Origin: SAR324 cluster bacterium | GTDB lineage: Bacteria > SAR324 > NAC60-12 | DNA: 64,000 bases | Reading direction: 5' to 3' | Assembly: GCA_015231825.1 (NCBI GenBank) | Contig: JADGAV010000016.1 | Location: 1,609 to 65,608, forward strand | Shown: positions 8,562-18,526 of the stretch, piece after piece | How the letters are laid out: each line of letters opens with the position of its first letter | Position numbering within the stretch: position 1 is the first letter of the stretch | Program-made: the position numbers and the translations under genes | The notes under the pieces: model-generated | The model's database searches: none | Told to the model about the DNA's origin: nothing | The model's input: the letters and a program-made list of their open reading frames with translations, nothing else

Positions 8562-9686
8562 TCAACGAAGAATCGTTAGAAAAGTTCCCGCAGCGATCAC
8601 GGTTCCAATGACACCAGCCACATTGGGTCCCATAGCAAACATTAACAGGTAATTTTTTTTATCAGCTTCTGCACCAACTTTATGGACAACCCGGGCGGCC
8701 ATTGGAACCGCAGAAACTCCTGCAGCGCCCAGCAAAGGGTTGATTTTATCTTCTAAAAACAAGTTCATCAATTTGGCGAGCAACACCCCGGTAGCCGTGC
8801 TGACGACAAATGCCATCAAGCCCAACAAAAAGATAAAAATTGCCGAAGCTTGTAAAAATGACTCAGCATTCATTGTTGCTCCGATGGGGACGCCCAAAAA
8901 AATGGTCACGATGTTCATCAATTCATTTTGGGCAGCATTTTTTAAGCGCTCAACAACTTCTGATTCCCGAATGAGATTTCCGAGCATGAACATAGCCATC
9001 AGAGGGGCAGAAGCAGGAATAAGCAGAATTATTAGAACAACGGAGACAATTGGGAAAACAAGTTTTTCAAGTTTGGAAACCTTGCGTGATTTTTTCATCC
9101 GAATCATCCGTTCCTCTTTGCTCGTTAATAACTTCATGACGGGAGGTTGAATGATAGGGACCAAGGCCATATAAGAATAGGCTGCCACCGCAACAGTTCC
9201 CAGCAACTGAGGTGCGAGTTTTGCGGCAAGAAAAATGGTAGTAGGGCCATCCGCACCACCAATGATTCCTATGGTTGCGGCTTCTTCCAATGAAAATCCA
9301 AAATATTGCGCAATAAAAAAGGTGACATAAACCCCCGCCTGGGCCCCCGCTCCTAAGAAAATTAGTGACGGACGACTGAGCAAAGGCCCAAAATCTGTCA
9401 TTGCTCCCAAGCCAAGGAAAATGAGCGGAGGAATAATTTCCCATTGAATTCCATAGTGGTAAAAACGCCAAAGCAATCCCTCATTGACTTCCATTAATCC
9501 TGTCAATGGCAGGTTTGCGAGTAATATTCCAAAACCAATAGGCAGCAGCAGGAGAGGTTCATACTGTTTTGCAATCGCCAGGTAGGTCAAAAGCAAAGCG
9601 ATCCCCCACATGATTATCATTCCAGGGGTAACTGAAAAAAAACCAACGCTTTGAAGCAGAGCAGGCAAGTTACTCGAGATCTCCAT
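8562..9686 (-). CDS. gcdB: Sodium ion-translocating decarboxylase beta subunit (GcdB/OadB family)
   Basis: 374 aa; '[20 protein letters not shown]', '[13 protein letters not shown]', '[16 protein letters not shown]'. Confidence 0.93.
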   Translation of the reverse strand: MEISSNLPALLQSVGFFSVTPGMIIMWGIALLLTYLAIAKQYEPLLLLPIGFGILLANLPLTGLMEVNEGLLWRFYHYGIQWEIIPPLIFLGLGAMTDFGPLLSRPSLIFLGAGAQAGVYVTFFIAQYFGFSLEEAATIGIIGGADGPTTIFLAAKLAPQLLGTVAVAAYSYMALVPIIQPPVMKLLTSKEERMIRMKKSRKVSKLEKLVFPIVSVVLIILLIPASAPLMAMFMLGNLIRESEVVERLKNAAQNELMNIVTIFLGVPIGATMNAESFLQASAIFIFLLGLMAFVVSTATGVLLAKLMNLFLEDKINPLLGAAGVSAVPMAARVVHKVGAEADKKNYLLMFAMGPNVAGVIGTVIAAGTFLTILR

Positions 9687-9893
9687 TTAGACTTTCAATT
9701 TTTAATTGTTAGCAGATTGAACAAATCCATCTTTATTCTGATCTGGAAAACAGCAAAAGAAAAATTTTACCGGACCAGTTTGCTGTTCAATCTCAATTCT
9801 GAAATGTGACATGCTGTCGCAGGAATTGTATCAATCGGCTTCCAAAGTACCAAACAGGAATATCAGTTCAAAACGAACATGGATGGATGAAGG

Positions 9894-10010
9894 TTATTTA
9901 TTGATTCGATCGACGGTGATTGAGGTGATTTTTATGGCAATATAGAGAAGGGCCATTCCAAAAAACACGCCACCAATTCCAGCAAAAAAAATGATTAAAG
10001 ACTGATTCAT
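9894..10010 (-). CDS. Very short OadG/GcdD-like single-TM subunit
   Basis: Hand-translated 38 aa MNQSLIIFFAGIGGVFFGMALLYIAIKITSITVDRINK*, same strand, between gcdB and the acyl-CoA dehydrogenase; below the ORF-track length cutoff. Confidence 0.6.
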   Translation of the reverse strand: MNQSLIIFFAGIGGVFFGMALLYIAIKITSITVDRINK

Positions 10011-10037
10011 AATGATACAATTTATCGAATTTGTCTA

Positions 10038-11192
10038 TTAAGTGAACGCATTGACTCCCGTAATATGACGGCCGAGGGTCAAATGGTGGATATTGTCAGT
10101 TCCTTCTAATGTAAAAACAGATTCGATGTTCATCATATGTCGAGCTGCAGGAGCATCAATCATGGTTCCTGAATATTCGATCAAATCTCGGGCTTTTCGA
10201 GCAATATCAAGGGCTTCCCGACAAGCGTTCATTTTTGCCATTGATGCCATCACAAAACTGTCTTTGCCTTTTTCTTTCAACCTTCCTAATTGCAGATTGA
10301 ATGCTTGAGTTTTAACAATTTCGGTCAGCATATCTGCAAGGTCGGTTTGAACCAATTGCGACGCAGCCAGGGATTTTTCCCCATGTTTGCTTTGATGGAC
10401 ATACTGCAGGGCATTTTCATAACAGGCAATGGCTGCACCTACCATTCCCCAGGCGATTCCATATCGCGCCTGGGTTAAACAGCTCAGTGCCGAGGACAGA
10501 CCTCGACTGTTCGGCAGAATATTCTCCTCCGGTAAAAAACAGTCTTCAAAAATCAGTTCTCCCGTTGATGAAGATCGCAAAGACATTTTATTTTTCATCT
10601 CAATACGTTGAAAACCTTTCACTTCTTTTTCAACAATAAAGCCGCGTATTCCTTCTTCTGTTTTTGCCCAGACAATTGCTATATCGGCAAAAGGACCATT
10701 TGTAATCCACATTTTGGATCCATTCAAAATCCATCCCCCTGGCACTTTCCTGACATGAGTTCGCATGCTGCTCGGGTCTGACCCGGAATCTGGTTCTGTC
10801 AATCCAAAACATCCGATGATTTCTCCTCGGGCCATTCCGGGAAGAAGTTTCTTTTTTTGATCCTCAGAACCAAATTTATAAATAGGATACATGCAGAGGG
10901 AACTTTGCACTGAAGCAAAACTTCGCATGCTGCTATCACCGCGTTCAAGTTCTTGACAGATGATCCCGTATGTAACATACCCTTCTCCTCCGCATCCATA
11001 CTCTTTGGGAAGGGTGGATCCCAAACAACCGAGTTCAGCAATTTGTGGAATCAAATCTTCAAGAAATTTAGCATTCTCCCAGGCATCTGAAATCCGGGGG
11101 ATGACATACTCGTCAACAAAATGCCCCACTTTCTCCTGAAAATCCCGTTCTTCTGCAGTAAAAAGCTCCTTGGTCAATAAAAAATCTTCCAT
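10038..11192 (-). CDS. Glutaryl-CoA dehydrogenase-like acyl-CoA dehydrogenase
   Basis: 384 aa; 'GCFGLTEPDSGSDPSSM', 'SVQSSLCMYPIYKFGSEDQK', 'EGTDNIHHLTLGRHITG'. Confidence 0.88.
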   Translation of the reverse strand: MEDFLLTKELFTAEERDFQEKVGHFVDEYVIPRISDAWENAKFLEDLIPQIAELGCLGSTLPKEYGCGGEGYVTYGIICQELERGDSSMRSFASVQSSLCMYPIYKFGSEDQKKKLLPGMARGEIIGCFGLTEPDSGSDPSSMRTHVRKVPGGWILNGSKMWITNGPFADIAIVWAKTEEGIRGFIVEKEVKGFQRIEMKNKMSLRSSSTGELIFEDCFLPEENILPNSRGLSSALSCLTQARYGIAWGMVGAAIACYENALQYVHQSKHGEKSLAASQLVQTDLADMLTEIVKTQAFNLQLGRLKEKGKDSFVMASMAKMNACREALDIARKARDLIEYSGTMIDAPAARHMMNIESVFTLEGTDNIHHLTLGRHITGVNAFT

Positions 11193-11941
11193 CTTCTATT
11201 TCTCTTTCGTTCAACAAGTTTGCTGAATGCTTTGTTTCAACTGAATTTAATGAACACAGAATCGTTTCTCAAATTCAATTTTGGGATTTAAATTTTTCCT
11301 TTTTGAAGATAGTGTTGTATCAAAACAATGTTAATTCATAGTCAAATTATTCCAGCTTGGAGAATTGGATGAACCAGTTTGGCACCAGGCAGGAAAACTA
11401 TAAAAGATAACCTAGCAGATATCATTCTCATTTCCAACAATGTACTAATACTCCGTCAATTTTCTTTGGATGGTTATCTCGCATAAAAAATAGAGGAGGC
11501 AGCAAACAGGTCCCCCTACTCATTCGACCATCGATTCAAGTCTGACAAATTTTCATGCAAAAATGAGCAACTGAAAAAGATTTCTGGAATTGCATCGAAA
11601 ATAGATATTGAGAAACGAATGGGATCGGCTTGCAGTCTTCTTTTCAGTCGTTCGGATATTCCATTTTCACCTCATACAAAAAGGAGGCCCCTGTTTAATT
11701 GAGGATGGATTGCGGGAACCCGGAAAGATAATGTTCTCTTTCCCACTCTGAATCGCGCACATATTCCTACTGAAAATCCCGAATGTGTTTTTTTTAAGCA
11801 GATTGCGACAAAGTGAACGAAAGGTTTTGAACTTAAATTTAAGATATAATATCAGATAGAAAGTCATCTAAGGACCACGACAGGATCTGGACAATCCACG
11901 AAAGAATTTTTTCCAAAACAGGAGATTTTCGACCAACTGAT

Positions 11942-12526
11942 ATGGATACGAGTGATAGGTACCTATGCATTAAGCGATATTTTGAACAGATTGATTTGAC
12001 ACCCTTGCTGTTTTCACAAAATCAAAGCAGCAAGCTCGTCTTTTCTCAAAGTGAGTTTAATGACATAGAGAAAGGATTTGATGAAGCACTCAGCCGAGGG
12101 TATTTTGCCGGAAAGAAAAGATTTTGTGATGCGGGATGCGGGATCGGAATGGTTACAGTGATGTCCAATATCCTTTTCCATCTGGAATCTTATGGGGTTG
12201 AAATTCAAGAAAAATTATATTTGAGGGCGGCACAAACTGTCCGGGATTTGAAAGATCTTTTTGATTACCCCATAGAAATCATGCAGGGGGATTTCGGTTT
12301 GTCAGAAAGTTATACAGCGATCAGGTTTGACCAAATCGACATTTGGTTCAATTATTACAACAATTTTGATCCACTCGTTAGAAAAATTAGAAGGGAGTCT
12401 TCCCCGGGAACTCTTTTTCTATTGCTCAAAAGTTTTGACCAGGAAACAGAAGATATGCATGGGATGCAGGTTTTGCCTGCCATTGAACTTGGAGATATGC
12501 AAATCTTATCGTATAAAAAATTATGA
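11942..12526 (+). CDS. SAM-dependent methyltransferase-like protein
   Basis: 194 aa; motif I 'RFCDAGCGIGMVTVMSNIL', 'YGVEIQEKLYLRA'. Confidence 0.7.
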   Translation: MDTSDRYLCIKRYFEQIDLTPLLFSQNQSSKLVFSQSEFNDIEKGFDEALSRGYFAGKKRFCDAGCGIGMVTVMSNILFHLESYGVEIQEKLYLRAAQTVRDLKDLFDYPIEIMQGDFGLSESYTAIRFDQIDIWFNYYNNFDPLVRKIRRESSPGTLFLLLKSFDQETEDMHGMQVLPAIELGDMQILSYKKL

Positions 12527-12578
12527 GCAGATGACTTCATTCCTGGTAACCGAATGGCATAGTAATAAACACAGAAAC

Positions 12579-14360
12579 TCAGTGTCCCAGGTAATAAGTC
12601 AGTCCTTGCCGGAATTCGGCAAGCGGATAGCCATGATCTGCCGCTGATTGAAACCATTTTTCTGCGTTCGCGTAACTTTGGTCGACCCCGCGGCCGAAAT
12701 AATACAATTCCCCTAAATAGTATTGTGCTTCAGCAAATCGATGATCTGCTGCTTTTTGATACCATTTCACTGCGTTTTGGACGTTTTTCCTGATCCCATT
12801 GCCGTGTTCAAGCATTTTGGCAAATCTAAACATTCCTTTATTGTAGCCATTTTTGGCTGATTTTTCATACCAGTGTACTGCCAGAGGTAAATCTTGCTGT
12901 GTCCCTTTTCCCTCCTCATAAAGTGCACCAATACGTTCTTGTGCCGCAGCGTGTTCCTGCAGGGCAGCTTTCAGATACCAATCAAAAGCTTTTTTGTTTT
13001 CTATTTCAATACCTTTTCCCTGTTCATATATTAGGCCCAGACGAAACTGAGCTCTGACATGTGCCTGTTTTGCCGCTTTGAGAAACCAATGCTGTGCAAC
13101 TTGATAATCGTGGACTCTTCCCTGGGCTAAATCGGCCATCAAGCCCAAGTGAAATTGAGCATTTGAATGACTCTGGGCAGCTGCGGTTCGAAACCAATTG
13201 TCAGCTTTTGCATAGGCCTCAGTGTTGTAGTAAAATAATCCTAAACGAAACTGCGCTTCCGCCACTCCCTTATCGGCGGATTGATGAAACCAATGCTCTC
13301 CTTTGGCAGCATCGATTTTTGTTCCTTGTCCTGCCAAATACATGTTTCCCAAGTACAACTGAGCATGAGCATGCCCTTGTTCTGCCGATTTCTTAAACCA
13401 ATCAATTGCAGCATTAAAATCCTGCTGAACCCCTTGACCAAAAAGATATATGTGCCCAAGATAAAATTGGGCTCGCAAGTCGTTCTGTTCTGCCGATTTT
13501 CTAAACCAGGTGCGCGCTGCATCAATATCTTTTGAGACTCCCTGACCAAAAAAATGCATGTAAGCCAGATAGAATTGTGCGTCGACGTGCCCTTTTTGAG
13601 CGGCGTTCCTATACCATTTTACTGCTTCTGGAAAGTTACGATTCATTCCCAAGGGAAAATAGTAAAGGCTCCCCAGAAAAAACTGTGCTGCGACGTGATC
13701 CTGATCCGCAGCCTTTCGCAGCCATTTTTCCGCTTCTTTATAATCCTGAATCACGCCTTCTCCGAGAAAGTACATACTTCCTAAATAAAACTGTGCTTCT
13801 GCCTGGTTTTGTTCGGCTGCTTTCTGAAACCAAAATTGAGCTTCTCTGTTATCCCTCGGAACTCCATGCCCGAGAAATGACATCCTTCCCAGAAAAAATT
13901 GTGCTTCCGGCATCCACTGCCCGGCTGCTCTGCGGAACCATTTTTCCGCTTCCTGATAGTTTTGTTTTACCCCGTTTCCTAAAAAGTAAAGCCTGCCTAA
14001 GGCGAATTGACCATGAGCGCTGCCTTGTTCTGCTGCCCTTCGGAACCATTTTTCTGCTTCTTGTGTATCTCTTTTGATACTTTCCCCGAGCTGATACTCC
14101 TGTTTGTAGTAGGTCAGGGTACGGGGATAGGGAGGAAGTTCAGGCTGCTTGAGCAGCTCTGGGACAGAAAGAATCGGCAGTGTCAGCTCTTTCGATAGTT
14201 TTTTCTGTAGATTGATTAAACTCATCTCGGCGCTGTAAACAAGCGAATGAGTGAAAACGAAAACTGTGCTGACTATCAGGAAAATTTTGAACATAGGCCT
14301 CTTTCGGAGAATTGGACGATATTTAATTCTCAATATTGTTTTAGCCCTGCACCTCTGCAA
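12579..14360 (-). CDS. Secreted/periplasmic Sel1-repeat (TPR-like) protein
   Basis: 593 aa; N-terminal hydrophobic segment; more than 12 repeats of 36 aa such as 'EAEKWFRRAAEQGSAHGQFALGRLYFLGNGVKQNYQ'. Confidence 0.93.
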   Translation of the reverse strand: MQRCRAKTILRIKYRPILRKRPMFKIFLIVSTVFVFTHSLVYSAEMSLINLQKKLSKELTLPILSVPELLKQPELPPYPRTLTYYKQEYQLGESIKRDTQEAEKWFRRAAEQGSAHGQFALGRLYFLGNGVKQNYQEAEKWFRRAAGQWMPEAQFFLGRMSFLGHGVPRDNREAQFWFQKAAEQNQAEAQFYLGSMYFLGEGVIQDYKEAEKWLRKAADQDHVAAQFFLGSLYYFPLGMNRNFPEAVKWYRNAAQKGHVDAQFYLAYMHFFGQGVSKDIDAARTWFRKSAEQNDLRAQFYLGHIYLFGQGVQQDFNAAIDWFKKSAEQGHAHAQLYLGNMYLAGQGTKIDAAKGEHWFHQSADKGVAEAQFRLGLFYYNTEAYAKADNWFRTAAAQSHSNAQFHLGLMADLAQGRVHDYQVAQHWFLKAAKQAHVRAQFRLGLIYEQGKGIEIENKKAFDWYLKAALQEHAAAQERIGALYEEGKGTQQDLPLAVHWYEKSAKNGYNKGMFRFAKMLEHGNGIRKNVQNAVKWYQKAADHRFAEAQYYLGELYYFGRGVDQSYANAEKWFQSAADHGYPLAEFRQGLTYYLGH

Positions 14361-15346
14361 CTATTAGGACTCTTGATTAGTCCATATAAGATTTGGACAA
14401 AAGTTAGCAAGTAAAATTTTTTGTTACCTTGAAATGCTAATTGCTTGCAAGCCCTCTATATAAAAATAAGAATGAGAAAATTTTGCGAAAATAGAAGAAT
14501 CGAATAAGGAATGACAAGGGAAGTCAGAACCTTGGATATTTTGCTGAACACTCGACTGCATCCCCGAATGCGTTAAAGTACGGGATGATTGTCAGAACCG
14601 CTGCTTTATAGAAGACAAAAAGTTTATGAACAAATTCAGCACAGCTTTTCAGTTCTGATCAAATGTTCATTGAGTTCCTGAATTTGTTGTTTTTAGCGGT
14701 TTTTTATTCATTTGACATTGACCTGCAGGTATGTTTATTAGATATTTCAAAGCACGAACCGTCCTAACTTTAAACTTGATTTGAAAAGCTGTTCGCATCG
14801 TTATTATGCAGCAAATACGATAACCTCGTTCCTTCCTGTTTGCTTTTCTGAATTTGAGTTAGCCCTTTTTAGGGAAGAGTCTTTATCCAATGCATTTTTC
14901 GATTATGTTTTTCATTTTCTGAAGTTTCTCATTTTGAAAAACAGGCCAAGCACTTGAATTTTAAGCATAAATGATTATTTTTTATAAATTTTTGCATCAA
15001 ATGATTGTTCTCCATTCATCCCTATGGAATTCGCATTGGCAGGGAATCAAAGAAAACTTTATCCGGAAAAAGATCTGGTTCAATTTTTCCTGACTGCAGA
15101 GTCAGGATATTATTGAGGTGAAAAAGCAAATGAAAACTGATATGAGAAGAATTTCTTAGATCAAAATTTGATGAAAACTTTATTGTTGACATCCCAGAAA
15201 CAGGCTTGTATCGTCTCCCGTATCAGGTTTTTGATCTTGTAAAGAACTGATTTAAAGAAGTAAATTATGTATTTCCCTTCAATGAATTGAAAGAAAAGCT
15301 GAAGGGTGGTACCGACCAAGTCCCGTTAAAAGAAAGAAAAAACCAA

Positions 15347-17323
15347 ATGTCTGTATCAAATGCTCAGCCAGTCGGGATCAGGGAAAACAAATTGGATACA
15401 TTTCCAAAACTGCTGCTTGATAATGCCATTCATCTTGGTAAAAAAACCGCGATACGGGAAAAGTACCTCGGAATATGGCAGTCCTGGACCTGGAAAGAAA
15501 TGACCGATCAAATTCGCTCTCTGGCCCATGGATTAGCAGCAATAGGTTTCAAGCGTGGAGATAAGCTGGTTATCATCGGTGACAATCGGCCGCGCCTGTA
15601 TTGGGCCATGGCCGCGGTTCAATGTTTGGGCGGTGTACCGGTACCAGCCTACCAGGACTCGGCAGCGGAGGAATTCCAGTATTTGCTCGATCATGCTGAC
15701 GCCCGTTTTGTTCTCGCTGAAAATCAAGAACAAGTTGACAAGACTCTGGAAGTCAAAGATCGCTGCCCAAAACTTGAGGCGGTTATCTTTGACGAACCCC
15801 GCGGACTGCGTGATTACGAGCGGTCTCATCTTTATGATTACGACAACATTCAAGAGATGGGTCGCAAGTTTCAAGCAGAGAACCCCAACTTCCTTGATCA
15901 GGAAATTGCAAAGGGAAATGGGGAAGATATTGCGACAATTCTTTACACATCAGGAACGACGGGCAAACCCAAAGGTGTTGTGCTGAGTTACGATAACTTG
16001 CTGATTACTGCAAGAAATTCCATAAAGCGGGATAATCTCAAACAGGATGAGGAGATATTGGCCTACTTACCAATGGCCTGGGTTGGGGACAACATTTTTT
16101 CCTATGGACAGGCCTATGTGGCAGGTTTTTGTGTAAACTGTCCTGAAAACAGCGCAACCATTTTAGAAGATCTTCGCGAAATCGGCCCCACCTACTATTT
16201 TGCTCCACCTCGGGTATTCGAAAATATGCTGACCACCGTGATGATCCGAATGGAAGATGCCGGCTGGCTGAAACGAAAAATGTTTGATTATTTCATGGGA
16301 ATCGCTCGCAGGGCTGGAATAAATATTCTCGATCGGAAGGAAGTGCCAATTTCTGACCAAATTCTTTACGCAATAGGAAAAATTTTAGTGTATGGTCCTC
16401 TGAAAAACACGCTCGGTTTTTCACGCATCCGCCTTGCTTATACTGCAGGTGAAGCGATTGGCCCGGACATTTTTGATTTTTACCGATCCCTGGGAATCAA
16501 CATTAAACAGCTCTATGGACAAACCGAAGCAGCGGTATTTGTCACAATGCAGCCTGATGGGGAGGTGAAAGCAGATACGGTCGGCACTCCTGCACCGGAG
16601 GTTGAAATCAAAATTGCTGAAAACGGAGAAGTGCTTTATCGCGGACCCGGAGTTTTTCAGAGTTATTACAAAGATCCGAAGGCTACCGCCGAAACAAAAA
16701 CAGAAGACGGTTGGGTACTTACCGGTGATGCCGGTTTTTTCGCCGATGATGGGCATCTAAAGATTATCGATCGGGCCAAGGATGTTGGCAAGTTCAACAG
16801 CGGAGCCATATTTGCACCCAAATATCTTGAAAACAAGCTCAAGTTTTTTCCTCAAATTAAAGAAGCCGTCACATTCGGACATGAAAAAGACTTTAGTGTT
16901 GCTTTTATCAATATTGATCTGGAAGCCGTTGGCAGTTGGGCTGAAAGGAACAATATCCCCTACGCCAGCTATCAGGAGTTAGCAGGCCACAAACTGGTTT
17001 ATTCGATGATTCAGGAGTGTGTTGAGAAAGTCAACAGCGATTTGATTGCAGATGAAAAATTGTCGGGTTCACAAATAAGACGATTTTTGGTCCTGCACAA
17101 AGAACTCGATGCTGACGATGGGGAATTGACTCGCACCCGAAAAGTAAGAAGGCGCATCATTGCTGAGAAATATGGTGTATTGATCGATGCCCTTTATTCA
17201 GATAAAGATCGCTGTTTCATAGAAACAGAAGTCACCTTTGAAGATGGACAAAAAGGTTCCATCAGCGCAGATCTGCAGATCCGTGACGTAAAAACATTCT
17301 CTCCTCAAGCCTTGGCGAGTTGA
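15347..17323 (+). CDS. AMP-forming long-chain acyl-CoA synthetase
   Basis: 'ATILYTSGTTGKPKGVVLSYDNLL', 'QLYGQTEAAVFVTMQPDG', 'GWVLTGDAGFFADDGHLKIIDRAKD'; ORF opens at 15287, ATG at 15347 chosen. Confidence 0.92.
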   Translation: MSVSNAQPVGIRENKLDTFPKLLLDNAIHLGKKTAIREKYLGIWQSWTWKEMTDQIRSLAHGLAAIGFKRGDKLVIIGDNRPRLYWAMAAVQCLGGVPVPAYQDSAAEEFQYLLDHADARFVLAENQEQVDKTLEVKDRCPKLEAVIFDEPRGLRDYERSHLYDYDNIQEMGRKFQAENPNFLDQEIAKGNGEDIATILYTSGTTGKPKGVVLSYDNLLITARNSIKRDNLKQDEEILAYLPMAWVGDNIFSYGQAYVAGFCVNCPENSATILEDLREIGPTYYFAPPRVFENMLTTVMIRMEDAGWLKRKMFDYFMGIARRAGINILDRKEVPISDQILYAIGKILVYGPLKNTLGFSRIRLAYTAGEAIGPDIFDFYRSLGINIKQLYGQTEAAVFVTMQPDGEVKADTVGTPAPEVEIKIAENGEVLYRGPGVFQSYYKDPKATAETKTEDGWVLTGDAGFFADDGHLKIIDRAKDVGKFNSGAIFAPKYLENKLKFFPQIKEAVTFGHEKDFSVAFINIDLEAVGSWAERNNIPYASYQELAGHKLVYSMIQECVEKVNSDLIADEKLSGSQIRRFLVLHKELDADDGELTRTRKVRRRIIAEKYGVLIDALYSDKDRCFIETEVTFEDGQKGSISADLQIRDVKTFSPQALAS

Positions 17324-17350
17324 AGAACCGGAATAGAAAAATCACTGTTT

Positions 17351-18526
17351 ATGGACAAAAAAACGGTCAATAAAAGAATTAAATTTTATGATGACCTTGA
17401 GGTGATGGAAGTGGACTTTTCTGATCTCACCTTTACGGTCAATAAACACGTCGATGAGTTTTATGACGAAGTTGACCGACTCCTGGCGAGTTCTGACCGA
17501 CAGTGGTACTTTCTGGTGAACTACACCAATTGCAAAATCAAACCGGAAATTTGGAATCACTTTGCAGCCCGGGGAAAACAATCAAACACTTCGCACGGCC
17601 TCGGTTCCGTGCGCATTGGTACGACCGCAGAAATTCGTGAGACCATCCGTGAATATTCCAGAAAAGAAAATTTTCGTGCCAACCTTTATGAATCCCGCGA
17701 CGAGGCATTTTCAGCACTCAATACAATGCGCAGGCGTCGAAAAACATCTGGGTCTGAAGGTATAGAACCTTATCTCAGTGTTAAAAATATCCACCTGTCA
17801 TTCGGTGGTATTCGAGCAATCGGAGGGGTAGGCTTCGAGGTGCACCAGGGTGACATTTTTTCCATTATTGGCCCCAATGGCGCAGGTAAAACCTCGATGA
17901 TCAACGTCATCAGCGGATTTTACCGACCATCAGAAGGTCAAATTATTTTCAACGGCATCGACCGCACTCACTACCATCCAGCTGACGTCGCCAAACTTGG
18001 ATTCGCGCGGACTTTTCAAAACATCGCCCTGTTTAAAGGCATGACGACACTGGACAATATCATGACAGGTCGTTTGATCAAAATGAAGAGCAATTTCTTT
18101 CTGGAAGCCCTCTATTTCGGTCCGGCGAGACGACAGGAGATGGAAAACCGTGAATATGTGGAAAAAATTATTGATTTTCTGGAAATACAGTCCATTCGCA
18201 AAACTCCTGTCGGCCGCTTGCCGTATGGATTTCAAAAACGGGTAGAGTTGGCACGTGCACTGGCAATGGAACCCAAAGTGCTTCTCCTTGACGAGCCCAT
18301 GGCCGGAATGAACCTTGAAGAAAAAGAAGACATGGCTCGTTTCATTTTAGATGTGAGCGAGGAATGGGGGACAACCATCATGCTCATCGAACACGATATG
18401 GGAGTCGTTATGGATTTATCAACCATGGTGGTCGTGATGGATCATGGTGAAAAAATTGCGGAAGGCACACCCGACGACGTGCGTAAAGATCCGGTGGTGA
18501 TCCGGGCATACCTTGGTGAAGGCTAA
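17351..18526 (+). CDS. LivG-type ABC transporter ATPase with N-terminal SpoIIAA/STAS-like domain
   Basis: 391 aa; about 120-aa N-terminal extension, then 'GPNGAGKTSMINVISGFYRPSEG', 'PYGFQKRVELARALAMEPKVLLLDEPMAGMN'. Confidence 0.9.
   Translation: MDKKTVNKRIKFYDDLEVMEVDFSDLTFTVNKHVDEFYDEVDRLLASSDRQWYFLVNYTNCKIKPEIWNHFAARGKQSNTSHGLGSVRIGTTAEIRETIREYSRKENFRANLYESRDEAFSALNTMRRRRKTSGSEGIEPYLSVKNIHLSFGGIRAIGGVGFEVHQGDIFSIIGPNGAGKTSMINVISGFYRPSEGQIIFNGIDRTHYHPADVAKLGFARTFQNIALFKGMTTLDNIMTGRLIKMKSNFFLEALYFGPARRQEMENREYVEKIIDFLEIQSIRKTPVGRLPYGFQKRVELARALAMEPKVLLLDEPMAGMNLEEKEDMARFILDVSEEWGTTIMLIEHDMGVVMDLSTMVVVMDHGEKIAEGTPDDVRKDPVVIRAYLGEG

Noticed and set aside
14380-15286. Possible hidden gene or ncRNA in the about 900-bp gap before the acyl-CoA synthetase
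   Set aside because: AT-rich with no ORF in the track and no strong structure seen by eye; cannot support a call.
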